The position numbers were made by a program, and so were the translations under genes. A stretch of DNA of 64,000 bases from Salinirubrum litoreum (GTDB lineage Archaea > Halobacteriota > Halobacteria > Halobacteriales > Haloferacaceae). Below, piece by piece: positions 39,885 through 48,362 of this stretch (positions within the stretch are counted from its first letter, which is position 1; each line of letters opens with the position of its first letter). A model generated the notes under the pieces. It was not told the DNA's origin and did not search any database. It saw nothing but the letters and a program-made list of their open reading frames with translations. Location: positions 1,405,068 through 1,469,067 of the forward strand of contig NZ_JAJCVJ010000002.1 of NCBI RefSeq assembly GCF_020567425.1, given 5' to 3'.

Positions 39885-41195
39885 ATGAATGTCAGTATCG
39901 TCGGCAGCGGCTACGTCGGCACGACGGTCGCCGCCTGTCTCGCCGACCTCGGCCACGAGGTCGTCACGGTCGACATCGACGAGTCGGTCGTCGACGCGAT
40001 CAACGCGGGCGACCCGGCGATCCACGAACCGGGACTGGACGACCTCGTCGCCCGCCACGCCGGCGACCGCCTCCGCGCGACGACCGACTACGGCGTCGTC
40101 CCCGAGACCGACCTCACGATGCTCGCGCTCCCAACGCCTTCTCGCGAGGACGGGAGTATCGACCTCACTGCGATGGAAGCCGGCGCACGCTCCGTCGGAG
40201 CAGCACTCGCGTCCGCCGACCGATCCAACTCTCCCGACCCGCATCTCGTCGTCACGAAATCCACGGTCATCCCGACGACGACCCGCGAGGTCCTCGGGCC
40301 CGCCATCGCCGAGGCAGGGCTGACACAGGGAGAGGACTTCCTCGTCGCCTCGAACCCCGAGTTCCAACGTGAAGGCTCCGCAGTCGCGGACTTCCTCAAC
40401 CCCGACAAACTCGTCTTCGGGACCGACGACGACCGGGCACTCGCCCGACTGCACGACCTCTATACCCCACTGCGTGAGGCCGCCGAGACGGAGATTCCGG
40501 TCGTCGAGACTGGCATCGAGGAGGCGGAGATGATCAAGTACGCGAATAACGCCTTCCTCGCCAGCAAGGTCTCGCTGATCAACGACATCGGGAACGTCTG
40601 CAAGGAGTTCGGCGTGGACGCCTACGAGGTGGCCGACGCGATCGGACTGGACGACCGGATCGGCGAGCGGTTCCTCCGAAGCGGCGTCGGCTGGGGCGGA
40701 AGCTGCTTCCCCAAAGACACGAAGGCAATCGTCGCCGCGAGCAGGGACGGCGGCTACGACCCCCGGATGCTCCAGGCGGCGATCGACCTCAACGACGCAC
40801 AACCCGAGCGCCTGCTCTCGCTCCTCGACCGACACGTGGACGTGTCCGGCAAACGCGTCGCGGTCCTCGGCCTCGCGTTCAAACCCGGCACCGACGACGT
40901 CCGGGAGAGTCGGGCGATCCCGGTGATCGAGGGACTCCAGTCGCGCGGTGCCGAGGTCGTCGCCTACGATCCGGTCGCGACCGAGAATATGCGCGCGCAC
41001 TTCCCCGACATCGAGTACACCGACTCGGCGAGCGAGGCGCTCGACGGGGCACACGCCGCCATCGTCGTCACCGACTGGGACGAGTTCGCGGTGCTGGACG
41101 AGGCGTTCGATGCGATGGCGACGCCCGTGGTGGTCGACGGTCGGCGGATCATCGAGCGACGTGCGGGGATCACGTACGAAGGACTGACGTGGTGA
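39885..41195 (+). CDS. aglM: AglM-like UDP-sugar 6-dehydrogenase
   Basis: A 436-residue enzyme starting [20 protein letters not shown], an NAD-binding GxGxxG. The central helix [19 protein letters not shown] and the catalytic cysteine in [13 protein letters not shown] are both present, as is the C-terminal [16 protein letters not shown]. It oxidises a UDP-hexose to the uronic acid, as AglM does for the Haloferax N-glycan. I chose the ATG at 39885 because the upstream codons (from 39762) do not look like protein. Its last 110 bases are repeated in diverged form at 41881-41994, across a toxin-antitoxin locus. Confidence 0.9.
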   Translation: MNVSIVGSGYVGTTVAACLADLGHEVVTVDIDESVVDAINAGDPAIHEPGLDDLVARHAGDRLRATTDYGVVPETDLTMLALPTPSREDGSIDLTAMEAGARSVGAALASADRSNSPDPHLVVTKSTVIPTTTREVLGPAIAEAGLTQGEDFLVASNPEFQREGSAVADFLNPDKLVFGTDDDRALARLHDLYTPLREAAETEIPVVETGIEEAEMIKYANNAFLASKVSLINDIGNVCKEFGVDAYEVADAIGLDDRIGERFLRSGVGWGGSCFPKDTKAIVAASRDGGYDPRMLQAAIDLNDAQPERLLSLLDRHVDVSGKRVAVLGLAFKPGTDDVRESRAIPVIEGLQSRGAEVVAYDPVATENMRAHFPDIEYTDSASEALDGAHAAIVVTDWDEFAVLDEAFDAMATPVVVDGRRIIERRAGITYEGLTW

Positions 41196-41228
41196 CGCCC
41201 GTGTTCGAACTCTCTCGGTGTTCCCGCC

Positions 41229-41513
41229 TCAATCGTCGGCCGTGTACGCGCCGCTTCGGTGCTCGATGCGGTGGACTTCGAGAACCGACGACTCCCTGTC
41301 GAGTACACACGCGAGTCGGTACTGCCCGACACGACACTTGGAGAACGGACCGCCGGTCAACGGTTCGAGGAAGTCGTCCGGATCGCGCCACTCCGAGTCG
41401 GTGATATCGTCCAGTTTCGAGACGATGCGGTCTCGGACGTGTGGGTCGAGCGCGTCGAACTGATCGACAGCACGCGGCGTAAACTTTCAGGTCCAGTCCT
41501 CGCTACTCGCCAT
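41229..41513 (-). pseudogene. RelE/ParE-like toxin broken by an in-frame TGA
   Basis: Reading from the ATG at 41513: MASSEDWT, then TGA (41489-41487), then KFTPRAVDQFDALDPHVRDR and on to a normal stop at 41231-41229, ending with HRIEHRSGAYTADD. The downstream part has the RelE pattern (FTPRAVDQFDALD, then DPDDFLEPLTGGPFSKCRVG and a YRL strand). RelE-family proteins commonly have Trp in this position ('DWTW'), so a single TGG-to-TGA change is the simplest explanation. The start overlaps the antitoxin's 3' end. Without readthrough only eight residues are made; no internal ATG would restore the N-terminal strand. Confidence 0.8.
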
Positions 41514-41793
41514 CGTCGTCCATCGTCCTGACGACTTCCTCACGCGACACGAGTTCGCTCTCCCCGGATCGCAGGTCGTGTTCACTCGCGGCGATCTGTT
41601 TCCACCCCTCCCGTGAGAACTCGGGGTGTTTGATCGCGTCACGCGCCGCGTACCGAAGGAACTCGCTTCGGGAGTTGAACCCCTCTCGTTGCCACGTCGC
41701 GTCGATGTCTTCGAGGAACGATTTGCTCAACCGAAGGTTGATCTGGACCGTCTCCGGTGCGTCGTCGCCGTCCTCGACACCAGCGGTCGACAT
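41503..41793 (-). CDS. ribbon-helix-helix antitoxin
   Basis: A 96-residue protein: an acidic N-terminal 15 residues, then TVQINLRLSKSFLEDIDATW and NSRSEFLRYAARDAIKH, the RHH DNA-binding motif, and a C-terminal acidic tail that would contact the toxin. I chose the ATG at 41793; a longer frame from 42150 overlaps the aglM-like fragment and is arginine-rich. It overlaps the start of the broken RelE-like toxin gene. The antitoxin frame is intact although its toxin is not. Confidence 0.85.
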   Translation of the reverse strand: MSTAGVEDGDDAPETVQINLRLSKSFLEDIDATWQREGFNSRSEFLRYAARDAIKHPEFSREGWKQIAASEHDLRSGESELVSREEVVRTMDDDGE

Positions 41794-41880
41794 ATACAGA
41801 TGCTTTACGCTGGCTACACATAAGCGTTCTCTCGCCACCGACCGGTACGGGTTCGCAGTGGTGGCCGAGGGTCGTCGTGA

Positions 41881-41994
41881 GACCTCGCCGTGCTGGACGA
41901 GGCGTTCGCCGCGATGGCGGATCCTGTGGTGGTCGATGGTCGTCGGATCGTCGAGCGTCGTGCGGGGATTACCTACGAAGGCCTGACGTGGTAA
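41881..41994 (+). pseudogene. 3' fragment of a second aglM-like gene
   Basis: About 37 codons, [20 protein letters not shown] to a C-terminus YEGLTW and a TAA stop, match the end of the intact aglM gene (41084-41195) in protein with three or four changes, but with many silent base changes. No upstream part exists here. It marks a recombination or integration scar: the antitoxin/toxin locus lies between the two copies. Confidence 0.85.
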
Positions 41995-42050
41995 TCCCCA
42001 CGCTCTGCTGAGGGGAGAGCCGACCGAGTAGACGTCGCTGTTCTCGGAGA

Positions 42051-43028
42051 CTACGTCCCCACTCGGTACACCTCCGAGGTCCGGCGGCACGCCCGGTCGA
42101 CGGTCACCTCGCCGTAGGTCGACCCATCCCCGTAGTGGACCTCGTCCCACTTCGTCCGGAGCAAGCCGGACTGGCGAAACAGCCCATCAACACGACTCGG
42201 CTCGCGGCCGGTCCAGAAGGCGAGCAGGCAACACAGCGCCATATCCGCCTCGGAGTGGCTGTCGTAGCCCGTCGTGTCGCCCCGCCAGAGCCGTGCGAAC
42301 TTCTCGCCGTTCTGCGCGTCGTGTGCTTTCCGGAGCAGTGTCTCGTCGTCGAGCCGCACGGTCCCGATCGTGTCGAGGTCGAGACCGACACGACCGGCCC
42401 TCTCAGTAGGTAAGTCCTCCGCCGTCTGTGCTCTCACGTCCATCTCCTCCCGACTCGTGGAGGCAGCGAGAAATCGGTCGTGGACACGCCGAAGCGGTCC
42501 GGCACGCGCTGCTATCTCCCGTGGCGTTCCGGCGAGTCGCTCGCCGGTCATCGTGAAGTACCGTGCCTCGTCGTAGGCTTCGACACCGCCTTTCCGACGT
42601 GGCCCCTCGGGAAGCGAGCCCCGAACGAGGACGTGGAGTCCACTCCCTGACGGGGAGATTTCGGTGTACGAGTGCAGGCGTGTCACCATCTCCACAGCGT
42701 CGTCCGACAGCCCTGTTTCGTCCCGACAGTCGTCGAGATCGACACCGACGAACGGGTCATCGCTCGTGAACACGAAGCCGATGCCGTCGACGTCCGAGGC
42801 GGTCGCACGCTGGAGTGCCGAATCGAAACTCCCCCACGTCGCTGAATCGGCTGTGGAAGCGTACGCTCCAGAGACACTAGTCGGATCGAGCGGCACCTTC
42901 GTCACTTTCCCACCTCGCTCTTGCGTCGTCCAGCAGACCCACTGGTCGTACTGCCTGAGTGAGACGGGGAGTGCGTTCGGCCGCATTGGCCCTTTGTCAC
43001 CGGTAGACCGCTTGAGCCTGTCGCTCAC
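42051..43028 (-). CDS. primase-polymerase-like replication protein
   Basis: A 325-residue protein. It begins with MRPNALPVSLRQYDQWVCW, the N-terminal signature of plasmid/phage primase-polymerases of the NrS-1/AEP type, then DDPFVGVDLDDCRDE supplying the paired catalytic aspartates, and SPSGSGLHVLVRG. The last 80 residues (GYDSHSEADMALCCLLAFWT) resemble the helix-bundle domain that follows in these proteins. The usual C-terminal helicase is absent. It probably primes replication of a plasmid- or virus-derived element, now integrated. It is the last gene of a leftward unit with the 109- and 44-residue genes. Confidence 0.8.
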   Translation of the reverse strand: MSDRLKRSTGDKGPMRPNALPVSLRQYDQWVCWTTQERGGKVTKVPLDPTSVSGAYASTADSATWGSFDSALQRATASDVDGIGFVFTSDDPFVGVDLDDCRDETGLSDDAVEMVTRLHSYTEISPSGSGLHVLVRGSLPEGPRRKGGVEAYDEARYFTMTGERLAGTPREIAARAGPLRRVHDRFLAASTSREEMDVRAQTAEDLPTERAGRVGLDLDTIGTVRLDDETLLRKAHDAQNGEKFARLWRGDTTGYDSHSEADMALCCLLAFWTGREPSRVDGLFRQSGLLRTKWDEVHYGDGSTYGEVTVDRACRRTSEVYRVGT

Positions 43029-43033
43029 TGTCG

Positions 43034-43363
43034 TCAGTTCGACAGCAGATCGTCCGGTCGCTGACTGCTCAGATCGTCTAGTTGTCGTTCGTGAATCACC
43101 ACCCCTCTTTCGTCAGGCCCGGCGACGACGCGGAAACCGAGCGTGCGAAGAAAGTCAGTGAGCCATGTGCCAGCATCAGCGACGATCAGCGTTTGACAGT
43201 CCTCGTCGGCGAGGAGTGCGAGCACGATCCCGACGTGAACACGACCCCGGTGTGTCCGGAGATGTTCGGGCACCCAGAGGTGACGAACACACAACGTTCG
43301 GCCAGCGAGTCGTTCGGCGACGACTTCGATCTGCTCGGAGTCTGTCTGTGGTGTGCGGGCCAT
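43034..43363 (-). CDS. hypothetical protein, 109 residues
   Basis: Not recognised. The sequence has a beta-strand/helix pattern (RTLCVRHLWVPEHLR, HVGIVLALLADED, TWLTDFLRTLGFRVVAG) that hints at a degenerate N-acetyltransferase-like or Rossmann-type alpha/beta fold, but no diagnostic motif is present. Its ATG overlaps the preceding small gene's stop (TGATG) and its stop is 5 bases before the primase-like gene, so it belongs to the same operon. Confidence 0.6.
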   Translation of the reverse strand: MARTPQTDSEQIEVVAERLAGRTLCVRHLWVPEHLRTHRGRVHVGIVLALLADEDCQTLIVADAGTWLTDFLRTLGFRVVAGPDERGVVIHERQLDDLSSQRPDDLLSN

Positions 43364-43497
43364 CAGAAGACCTCCTCCGTCGGAACGATTCGACTGACGG
43401 AGCCTTCGGGGGCTGTCTCGTCCGAGAGGTCGCCGGTGTCGGGTCGGATGTGTACACGAAGCGGTTCTCCATCGATACGCTGTGAGTCGTTTTGCAT
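43363..43497 (-). CDS. small acidic protein, 44 residues, first gene of an operon
   Basis: The frame from ATG 43497 reads MQNDSQRIDGEPLRVHIRPD and ends IVPTEEVF; the TGA overlaps the next ATG by one base. The composition is acidic and haloarchaeal. No domain is recognised. The start codon is preceded by one of the five related hairpins (43517-43536), which supports this as the real start of the unit. Confidence 0.6.
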   Translation of the reverse strand: MQNDSQRIDGEPLRVHIRPDTGDLSDETAPEGSVSRIVPTEEVF

Positions 43498-43516
43498 TCG
43501 ATCACGCGGCGCGGGC

Positions 43517-43536
43517 GCGCCGCACCTGCAGGGCGC
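43517..43536 (-). promoter_or_regulatory. upstream hairpin of the GCACC-loop family (copy 1)
   Basis: On the + strand, GCGCC pairs with GGCGC around the loop GCACCTGCAG; the stem differs from the other copies but is fully paired and the loop begins with the same GCACC. It lies 19 bases from the ATG at 43497 and is followed, away from the gene, by a T-rich/TATA-like stretch on the transcribed strand. Confidence 0.55.
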
Positions 43537-43556
43537 AGACAAACTGCCGTGGCGTG

Positions 43557-43847
43557 TCACGGGCCAGCGATGGTCGTCGGGCCTCCAGCGTGTCGTCGCG
43601 CATCGAGGCGCAGACGTGGCGTCTCCAGATCGTCGACCGCCTCCAGGGCTGTGATGTGAGCGACGACTCCGTGTGCTCGACACCGGGTTTCGAGTTCGGT
43701 GAAGCGGATCGGCCGGTCGAGATATTCGACGCGCACACCGACGACGGCTCTGTCGGGATGTGTCGTGATCTCTTCGACGGCCCAGCAGTGTGGCCAGTCG
43801 TCGAGCGCACGCTCGATCGTCTCACAGATCGACGCGTCATCACCCAT
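43557..43847 (-). CDS. hypothetical protein, 96 residues
   Basis: Not recognised. It starts MGDDASICETIERALDDWP and has a compact alpha/beta pattern with VVGVRVEYLDRPIRFTELE. Its ATG overlaps the preceding DUF6166-like gene's stop by eight bases, so they are co-translated. It precedes the 44-residue gene and the primase-like gene on the same strand. Confidence 0.6.
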   Translation of the reverse strand: MGDDASICETIERALDDWPHCWAVEEITTHPDRAVVGVRVEYLDRPIRFTELETRCRAHGVVAHITALEAVDDLETPRLRLDARRHAGGPTTIAGP

Positions 43848-44229
43848 CGAGTCGCTCCTGTGCCGTTCGAGACGTCACACGGTTCGGAGTCGTCACACCG
43901 AGTGCACGCAATACAGTGTCGATCTCTGCAGTAGAGAGTTCCCACGTCCCGTCGAGTCCAGTGATCACCTCGCGGGTGAACGCCTGGTAGTAGTCAAGTG
44001 CGACCGCTTCGTCACGAGTGTAATCGAGTAGAATGGCCAGCCCGAGTTGTGAGGGACCGGAACCTGCGTATCCCCACTCGAACCCTCGGGAGTGGGTTCG
44101 GAGGGTACGACTTCGCGCAGGGGAGAGTCGCGTCCGGTCGGGGAGTCGTTCGACGATGGCGTGTCTGTGTGCGTACCGGCCGCGGTAGCCGGTCAGTGGT
44201 GGTCGGTGTGTGGGGTTCTCGTCGTACAT
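43840..44229 (-). CDS. DUF6166-like protein
   Basis: A 129-residue protein starting MYDENPTHRPPLTGYRGRYA. The segment SRGFEWGYAGSGPSQLGLAI, followed by LDYTRDEAVALDYYQAF, is the core of the DUF6166 family, found mainly in plasmid- and phage-like DNA; function unknown. The ATG at 44229 was chosen because it follows the conserved hairpin at 44243-44262 and begins like the family; the longer frame from 44289 runs through that hairpin. It overlaps the next gene. Confidence 0.78.
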   Translation of the reverse strand: MYDENPTHRPPLTGYRGRYAHRHAIVERLPDRTRLSPARSRTLRTHSRGFEWGYAGSGPSQLGLAILLDYTRDEAVALDYYQAFTREVITGLDGTWELSTAEIDTVLRALGVTTPNRVTSRTAQERLDG

Positions 44230-44242
44230 GGTGGTGCGGGAT

Positions 44243-44262
44243 ACCCCGCACCCGCGAGGGGT
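44243..44262 (-). promoter_or_regulatory. upstream hairpin of the GCACC-loop family (copy 2)
   Basis: On the + strand, ACCCC pairs with GGGGT around the loop GCACCCGCGA. It lies 13 bases from the ATG at 44229, with a second short palindrome (GTGCGGG/CCCGCAC) between it and the start. GATAAA, read TTTATC on the coding strand, follows on the far side and resembles a TATA box. Confidence 0.6.
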
Positions 44263-44361
44263 TCGATAAACAGCGGTCGTCGGAACCACACCGCTGGCTG
44301 GCGCGACGCGTCGGTCTCTCGGTCTGGCTTTCAGACAGCGAACGTGACCCGTTGGTGGCTA

Positions 44362-44517
44362 TCACCAGAAGCCGTGGTCTCGGTACTTTTGAACGCGCAC
44401 GGCAGGACTCTCCGGTGGCTCCTCGTCGCTCCAGGCGTAGTGACGTCGTCGATGGTCACGCCACTGTTTCGTGTCGGAAAACACCTGCCCACAGGCACAC
44501 TCGATCGGCTCGTCCAA
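44362..44517 (-). CDS. small C2H2-like zinc-finger protein, TTG start
   Basis: A 51-residue frame, from TTG 44517, containing ECACGQVFSDTKQWRDHRRR followed by H and YAW: a Cys-x-Cys ... His-x4-His arrangement like a short single zinc finger. No ATG or GTG lies in frame between the preceding stop and this point, so TTG is the likely start. A TTTTTTATTGG box and a short inverted repeat (about 44539-44556) lie just upstream, at the same spacing as in other genes of this island. It may bind nucleic acid; function unknown. Confidence 0.55.
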   Translation of the reverse strand: MDEPIECACGQVFSDTKQWRDHRRRHYAWSDEEPPESPAVRVQKYRDHGFW

Positions 44518-44756
44518 TGGGGGTAACCAGACAAACTCACTCTCTGGAGGGAGTGTCCAATAAAAAAGTTCAGCCAGACGGAGAGTGAAACTGAAACTAT
44601 TCGACTGATCTCGCTCGTCACCACATTCTGCAGTCGACGATGGCCTGTGCTCGACTCCAGAACGGATGCACTAGCCACTGGATCGACCAGGAGAGGAGAC
44701 GCACCGAAGGGTCGGAGAGCGCACTGAGAGCGTCTCGCTGGTGGTCGAAGCGAGTG

Positions 44757-44993
44757 TTATCGGGGTGAGATCTCCACGGAGTAGTCGTGGTACACGGTCA
44801 CCTCGTAGTCCAGATACTCGAAGGTGAGTTGCCCACGTGTCTCGCGGAACAGGCTCTCCAGTGCTTCCGTATCGATCACCTCGTACAGTGGTCGAAGCTG
44901 GTCGGGAGTCGTGCGTTCGAGTGAAGCGACACCGGCCGTAATCTCGTCGACGACCGACTCGGTGTCGTCTGCGGACCAATCCAGTTCACTCAC
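44757..44993 (-). CDS. HalOD1 output-domain protein
   Basis: A 78-residue protein that consists of one halobacterial output domain 1: SVVDEITAGVASLERTTPDQ, then LRPLYEVIDTEALESLF and TFEYLDYEVTVYHDYSVEI. HalOD1 is usually found alone or after receiver/PAS modules in haloarchaea and is thought to act in signalling or gene control. It stands alone here. The 239 bases between it and the zinc-finger gene hold no supported gene. Confidence 0.85.
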   Translation of the reverse strand: MSELDWSADDTESVVDEITAGVASLERTTPDQLRPLYEVIDTEALESLFRETRGQLTFEYLDYEVTVYHDYSVEISPR

Positions 44994-45080
44994 GTGGAGG
45001 TGGCAGGACCACGGAGGTAAATACGTTTCCCCGACAGGTTGCTTGTCTGATTGTTTAACGAACGTTGCGGGTCCGAGCGG

Positions 45081-45404
45081 TCACGTCTCGCCGAACAGAC
45101 TCCGGAACGCCGCTACCTCTCCGTCGAGCGTCTGCTGGTCCGCCTCCACGTCGGCGAACAGTGGGAACTGCTCTGCCTTCCGCCGTCGGCGCACTGCTGG
45201 CCTGTCGTCACGGCCGAAGGTCGCGGCTTCGGGCTGGTCCACACGCGGTGTTCGCTCGCGGTGGTCCACTTCCGCGCCGAAATCCACGAGTGAGGTCTCG
45301 ACCGGCTCCTCAGAGACTTCCAGTTCACCCGTCTGTCCGAACGTCGCCTGTCGTTGGATTTCGATCCGCTTCGATCCGGACTCCTCGTCAGTCTCCTCAC
45401 TCAT
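45081..45404 (-). CDS. hypothetical acidic protein, 107 residues
   Basis: Not recognised. It starts MSEETDEESGSKRIEIQRQA, with a middle part GAEVDHRERTPRVDQ, a basic patch RPAVRRRRKAEQFPLF and a C-terminal helix ending SLFGET. It looks largely unstructured. The ATG overlaps the SWIM-domain gene's stop by eight bases (same strand), so the two are translated together; it may be the partner of the SWIM protein. Confidence 0.6.
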   Translation of the reverse strand: MSEETDEESGSKRIEIQRQATFGQTGELEVSEEPVETSLVDFGAEVDHRERTPRVDQPEAATFGRDDRPAVRRRRKAEQFPLFADVEADQQTLDGEVAAFRSLFGET

Positions 45405-45693
45405 CGCCGGCCTCCACCCCGAGACGTGCCCGTTCGAGTCGCACGCGCCGCAGGTGTTTACAGCCGTCTTCGGGATGGCGCTGTCGCCAGTCCGGGCAGG
45501 TACACGCCTCTGCACCGAGATGCACGAAGTAGGTGTTACCGCTCTCTGCGTACACCTCGTAGGCGAACCGCCCGCAGGCCCGGACGGTCATCTGTTCGGT
45601 CAATGCACGGTCGGTGCGTGGATCGGTCGGATCGAGGCCGACCGCCCGAACCGCATCCGTTCTGTCTCGTCGGTGTGGTGTCGTCGTCGACAT
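45397..45693 (-). CDS. SWIM zinc-finger protein
   Basis: A 98-residue protein. The C-terminal half carries CTCPDWRQRHPEDGCKHLRR, a SWIM motif (CxCxnCxH), preceded by YEVYAESGNTYFVHLG. SWIM domains bind DNA or proteins and are frequent in haloarchaeal plasmids. The N-terminal 35 residues (DAVRAVGLDPTDPRTDRALT) are repeated in a truncated gene at 54383-54505. The ATG at 45693 is preceded by the conserved GCACC-loop hairpin; the 107-residue gene overlaps its end. Confidence 0.85.
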   Translation of the reverse strand: MSTTTPHRRDRTDAVRAVGLDPTDPRTDRALTEQMTVRACGRFAYEVYAESGNTYFVHLGAEACTCPDWRQRHPEDGCKHLRRVRLERARLGVEAGDE

Positions 45694-45708
45694 GGTCTCG
45701 CGGGAAGA

Positions 45709-45728
45709 GCCCCGCACCCCATGGGGGC
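45709..45728 (-). promoter_or_regulatory. upstream hairpin of the GCACC-loop family (copy 3)
   Basis: On the + strand, GCCCC pairs with GGGGC around the loop GCACCCCATG. It lies 15 bases from the SWIM gene ATG at 45693. The T-run TTTTTATG follows on the coding strand's 5' side, as expected for a TATA-like box. Confidence 0.6.
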
Positions 45729-45770
45729 ATAAAAACCTCTGTCAGTGTCGAGAGACACACACCGTCGTCC

Positions 45771-46220
45771 TCAGTCCTGAAAGCGGTTGTCTCTCGAGGT
45801 GACTGCGTATTCCGCGTAACTAGTGCCGTCCCACGCGTACCCCGCGGTATAAACGTCGTCCATCTCCCACGCGTCGGGTGATTCGATGATGACGTACTTC
45901 GGTAGCGTTTCGGTTTTGATAGTGACTGGCCGGCGGAACGGTCCTCGTGTGCCGTTCACCGAGATATTACCGAGATCGACACTCGAAATCCGCTGTTGCT
46001 CTGCGTCGTAGAGAACCACGCTGAGATTCGAGACGGTTCGGTTCCCTGCCGACCCCAAGTAGAAGTTCACCGTCCCGTTCATGCTGAAATCACCATCGGA
46101 TCGCGTGAACTCTCCATCAAAGTGGATTAAGTGATTAGGCTCCGATGGATACGTCGCACACCCACTAGTAACCACGAACACTACCATCAGGCTTGCTACC
46201 AATGTACTCTTACTCATCAT
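45771..46220 (-). CDS. lipoprotein C, paralogue of the gene at 47615
   Basis: A 149-residue protein with signal peptide and lipobox: MMSKSTLVASLMVVFVVTSG followed by Cys. The mature part contains MNGTVNFYLGSAGNRTVSNL and ISVNGTRGPF, closely matching lipoprotein B at 47615-48061 (about two-thirds identical by eye), and several N-glycosylation-type Asn-X-Ser/Thr sites. It overlaps the 3' end of the truncated protease gene. It is probably anchored on the outer membrane face; function unknown. Confidence 0.8.
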   Translation of the reverse strand: MMSKSTLVASLMVVFVVTSGCATYPSEPNHLIHFDGEFTRSDGDFSMNGTVNFYLGSAGNRTVSNLSVVLYDAEQQRISSVDLGNISVNGTRGPFRRPVTIKTETLPKYVIIESPDAWEMDDVYTAGYAWDGTSYAEYAVTSRDNRFQD

Positions 46221-47595
46221 CTGCTGTGGAGGTTTCTTCTATGCTGAACGCAAAGAACCGCCCATTCATCGGAGTATTGGCGAGGTCCTCATTATAGCCT
46301 GAGGACATTATGCTCCAAGTGGCTGTCCCGTCAAGATTCTCTGGTGTCCAATCTCTGGAATTTGGACTGATGCTCCCGCTGTAGATTTCACCGTTCCGGA
46401 ATACCGTACGAGGCCTGTATCGGTCGTCGGCTCGTCCAACACCGAACGAGTGGCCGATTTCGTGTATCTCAGTTTTTGCAGAGACCATCGCTACCTTAGT
46501 CGAATACGGAGACCGCTCAAGATCACGGTTACTGACGTCTGTGGTATCTTCTGCATTCCCCTGCACAAAGATTCCCTGATACGGAACCCCATAGAGATTG
46601 ATGCCTGACTGGTCTTGACCTCCTGGGACAGTTCCGCCCGCTTTCGTCCCGACGATCACGTACTCATCCGAACCGGTCGATGAGAACGTGGTTCCGGCTG
46701 CGATAATCTCCCGGATGCCGAAGCCGTTCTCCGGGTCGACACACAGCGGACCAGCAGTCGGCGGAAGGCAGGGGATGAATTGCTCGTCTGAGATCACGTC
46801 GTCACGCACGATGTCGACATCTATCCCGTACAATCGGAAGTTGCGCTCGATACCGCGCTCCCAGGCTTCGGTGTTGAGTGCGGCAGTCGAGTCTGCCTCG
46901 TAGTAGTCCACTTCGATGGTGAGCGAAGGAGCTGGCGAGTCGTCTGAACTGGTAGGGTCACTACCCCACTGTAGTTCGCCGATATGAAGATTCGAGTGGA
47001 CCGGCGGTTCACCCTCTTCAAACACCACCCCTTCTGGTGATGGAATCGACTGATCTGTCCGGTGGACACCGGCTTGTTCGGGGACTGTTTCCTCATCTTT
47101 GACCCCCTCATCAGCCGTATCACCGTCGCCGTCGTCATCATCCCGCAGATGTTCTTGATACAACACGACGTTGTCGGTCCGCTCAACGCCGTAGACACCG
47201 ATCCAGCCGTCCCAGTAGCCGTCACCGTCCGAATCGGGACTCGTCGCGCTGGTTCCGACTGCGCCACGGTCACCGACCGAGGCTCGCCTGATCTGCTGGA
47301 CCGATCTCACAGGTTGCTCTGCCGTCGTGATCCACTTCAGCTCTTGTCCGTCCGTCAATCCATCGTCGTCCGTGTCAGGGTCCCACACGTCGGTCTCGGC
47401 GCGTGCTTCCTCGGCGTTCGCCAACCACGTATCCGTCCGATTGGTTCCGTCCAGCGCGCTAAAGGAGACGTTTTCGTAGATTCCACTTCGTGTGGACTGC
47501 TCGGCCGTCACGAAGTCGAAGTCGTCCAATGAGGCGGTCACCAGTTTGATCTCTGTTGCAGATTCATATTTCAGATCATCGCCGCTATACTCCAA
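46210..47595 (-). pseudogene. truncated copy of the secreted metzincin-like protease
   Basis: A frame of 461 codons from a possible TTG at 47595 (MEYSGDDLKYESATEIKL), closely similar to the C-terminal 400 residues of the protein at 48829-53481. It keeps thrombospondin-type-3-like calcium segments (PDSDGDGYWDG), the zinc motif HEIGHSFGVGRADD and the Met-turn WSIMSSGYN. Its first residues (DDLKYESATEIKLVTA) resemble residues about 55-75 of the large protein, so an internal deletion of about 1,060 residues joined the ends. No signal peptide remains; the frame is open upstream only by overlapping lipoprotein B. It may be a decaying copy. Confidence 0.7.
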
Positions 47596-47614
47596 ACTGG
47601 GGTGAGCTGATGCT

Positions 47615-48061
47615 TCACTCACCGAATCGATTCTCAAGCGAGGCGACGGTGTACTCCTCGTATCTGTCGCCGTTCCAAACATACCCAGAGGTCTGGACGT
47701 CCCGTGCCCGCCAAACGTCGGGAGATTCGATGACGACGTACGTCGGAGCAGTCTCGCTCTCGATTGTGACACGCTGTTGTACCGGCCCTCGCGTACCGTT
47801 CACCGAGATGGTCCCGACATCGAAACCCGAAATCTGCTGTCGATTCTCATCGTAGAGCGTCACTGTGAGGTTCGAAATCGTCCGGTTTCCTGCCGTTCCA
47901 AGGTAGAAATTCAGCGTGCCGTTCATTCTGAACTCACCCTCGGTGCGTGTCATTTCACCGTTAAATACGATCACGTGATCGTGCGCCGATGGATACGTCG
48001 CACACCCCGAAAGAACGACGAGCTCGACCATTGCCACCGCAGTCACAGTTCGACTCGTCAT
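47615..48061 (-). CDS. lipoprotein B
   Basis: A 148-residue protein with signal peptide and lipobox (VAMVELVVLSGC), then MNGTLNFYLGTAGNRTISNL and GTISVNGTRGPVQQ, a clear paralogue of lipoprotein C (45771) and more distantly of the gene at 48363. A TTATAC-like box lies upstream on this strand near 48105-48110. It stands between the large protease operon and the truncated copy, consistent with duplication of a protease-lipoprotein unit. Confidence 0.8.
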   Translation of the reverse strand: MTSRTVTAVAMVELVVLSGCATYPSAHDHVIVFNGEMTRTEGEFRMNGTLNFYLGTAGNRTISNLTVTLYDENRQQISGFDVGTISVNGTRGPVQQRVTIESETAPTYVVIESPDVWRARDVQTSGYVWNGDRYEEYTVASLENRFGE

Positions 48062-48362
48062 TCACTCAGTTTCTCTGTCACACTCCTCACACAAAGGTGT
48101 CCGGTGTGTATAACCTCGTACAATAATGACAATTAAATGCCAAAAACGAGTTCCGTTCTCCAGATGTGACTCCGAACGACGAGCGAACAGTTCTGGGTTC
48201 CGTCGGGACACAACCGGTCGTTCCCGCCAGCGTGACTCCCGCCCACTGAAGAAGCAAACCTCTGTCCACCTCGGCTGTTTTCGATGCCTGGTTCCGAGTG
48301 TGCAGATGTCTATTCGTCTCTCTCGCCGTTCGTCTTCACGTCCACTCTTCCCGCCGTCTCTT
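48062..48362. other. 301-bp spacer between lipoproteins A and B
   Basis: No protein-like frame was accepted here; the open frames are arginine- and serine-rich mirror frames. The half nearest 48062 is A+T-richer (around 48100-48145) and probably holds the promoter for lipoprotein B. Confidence 0.5.

Noticed and set aside
43082-43654. 190-codon + strand ORF opposite the small-gene operon
   Set aside because: Low-complexity Ser/Arg content and mirror of three tightly overlapping minus genes.
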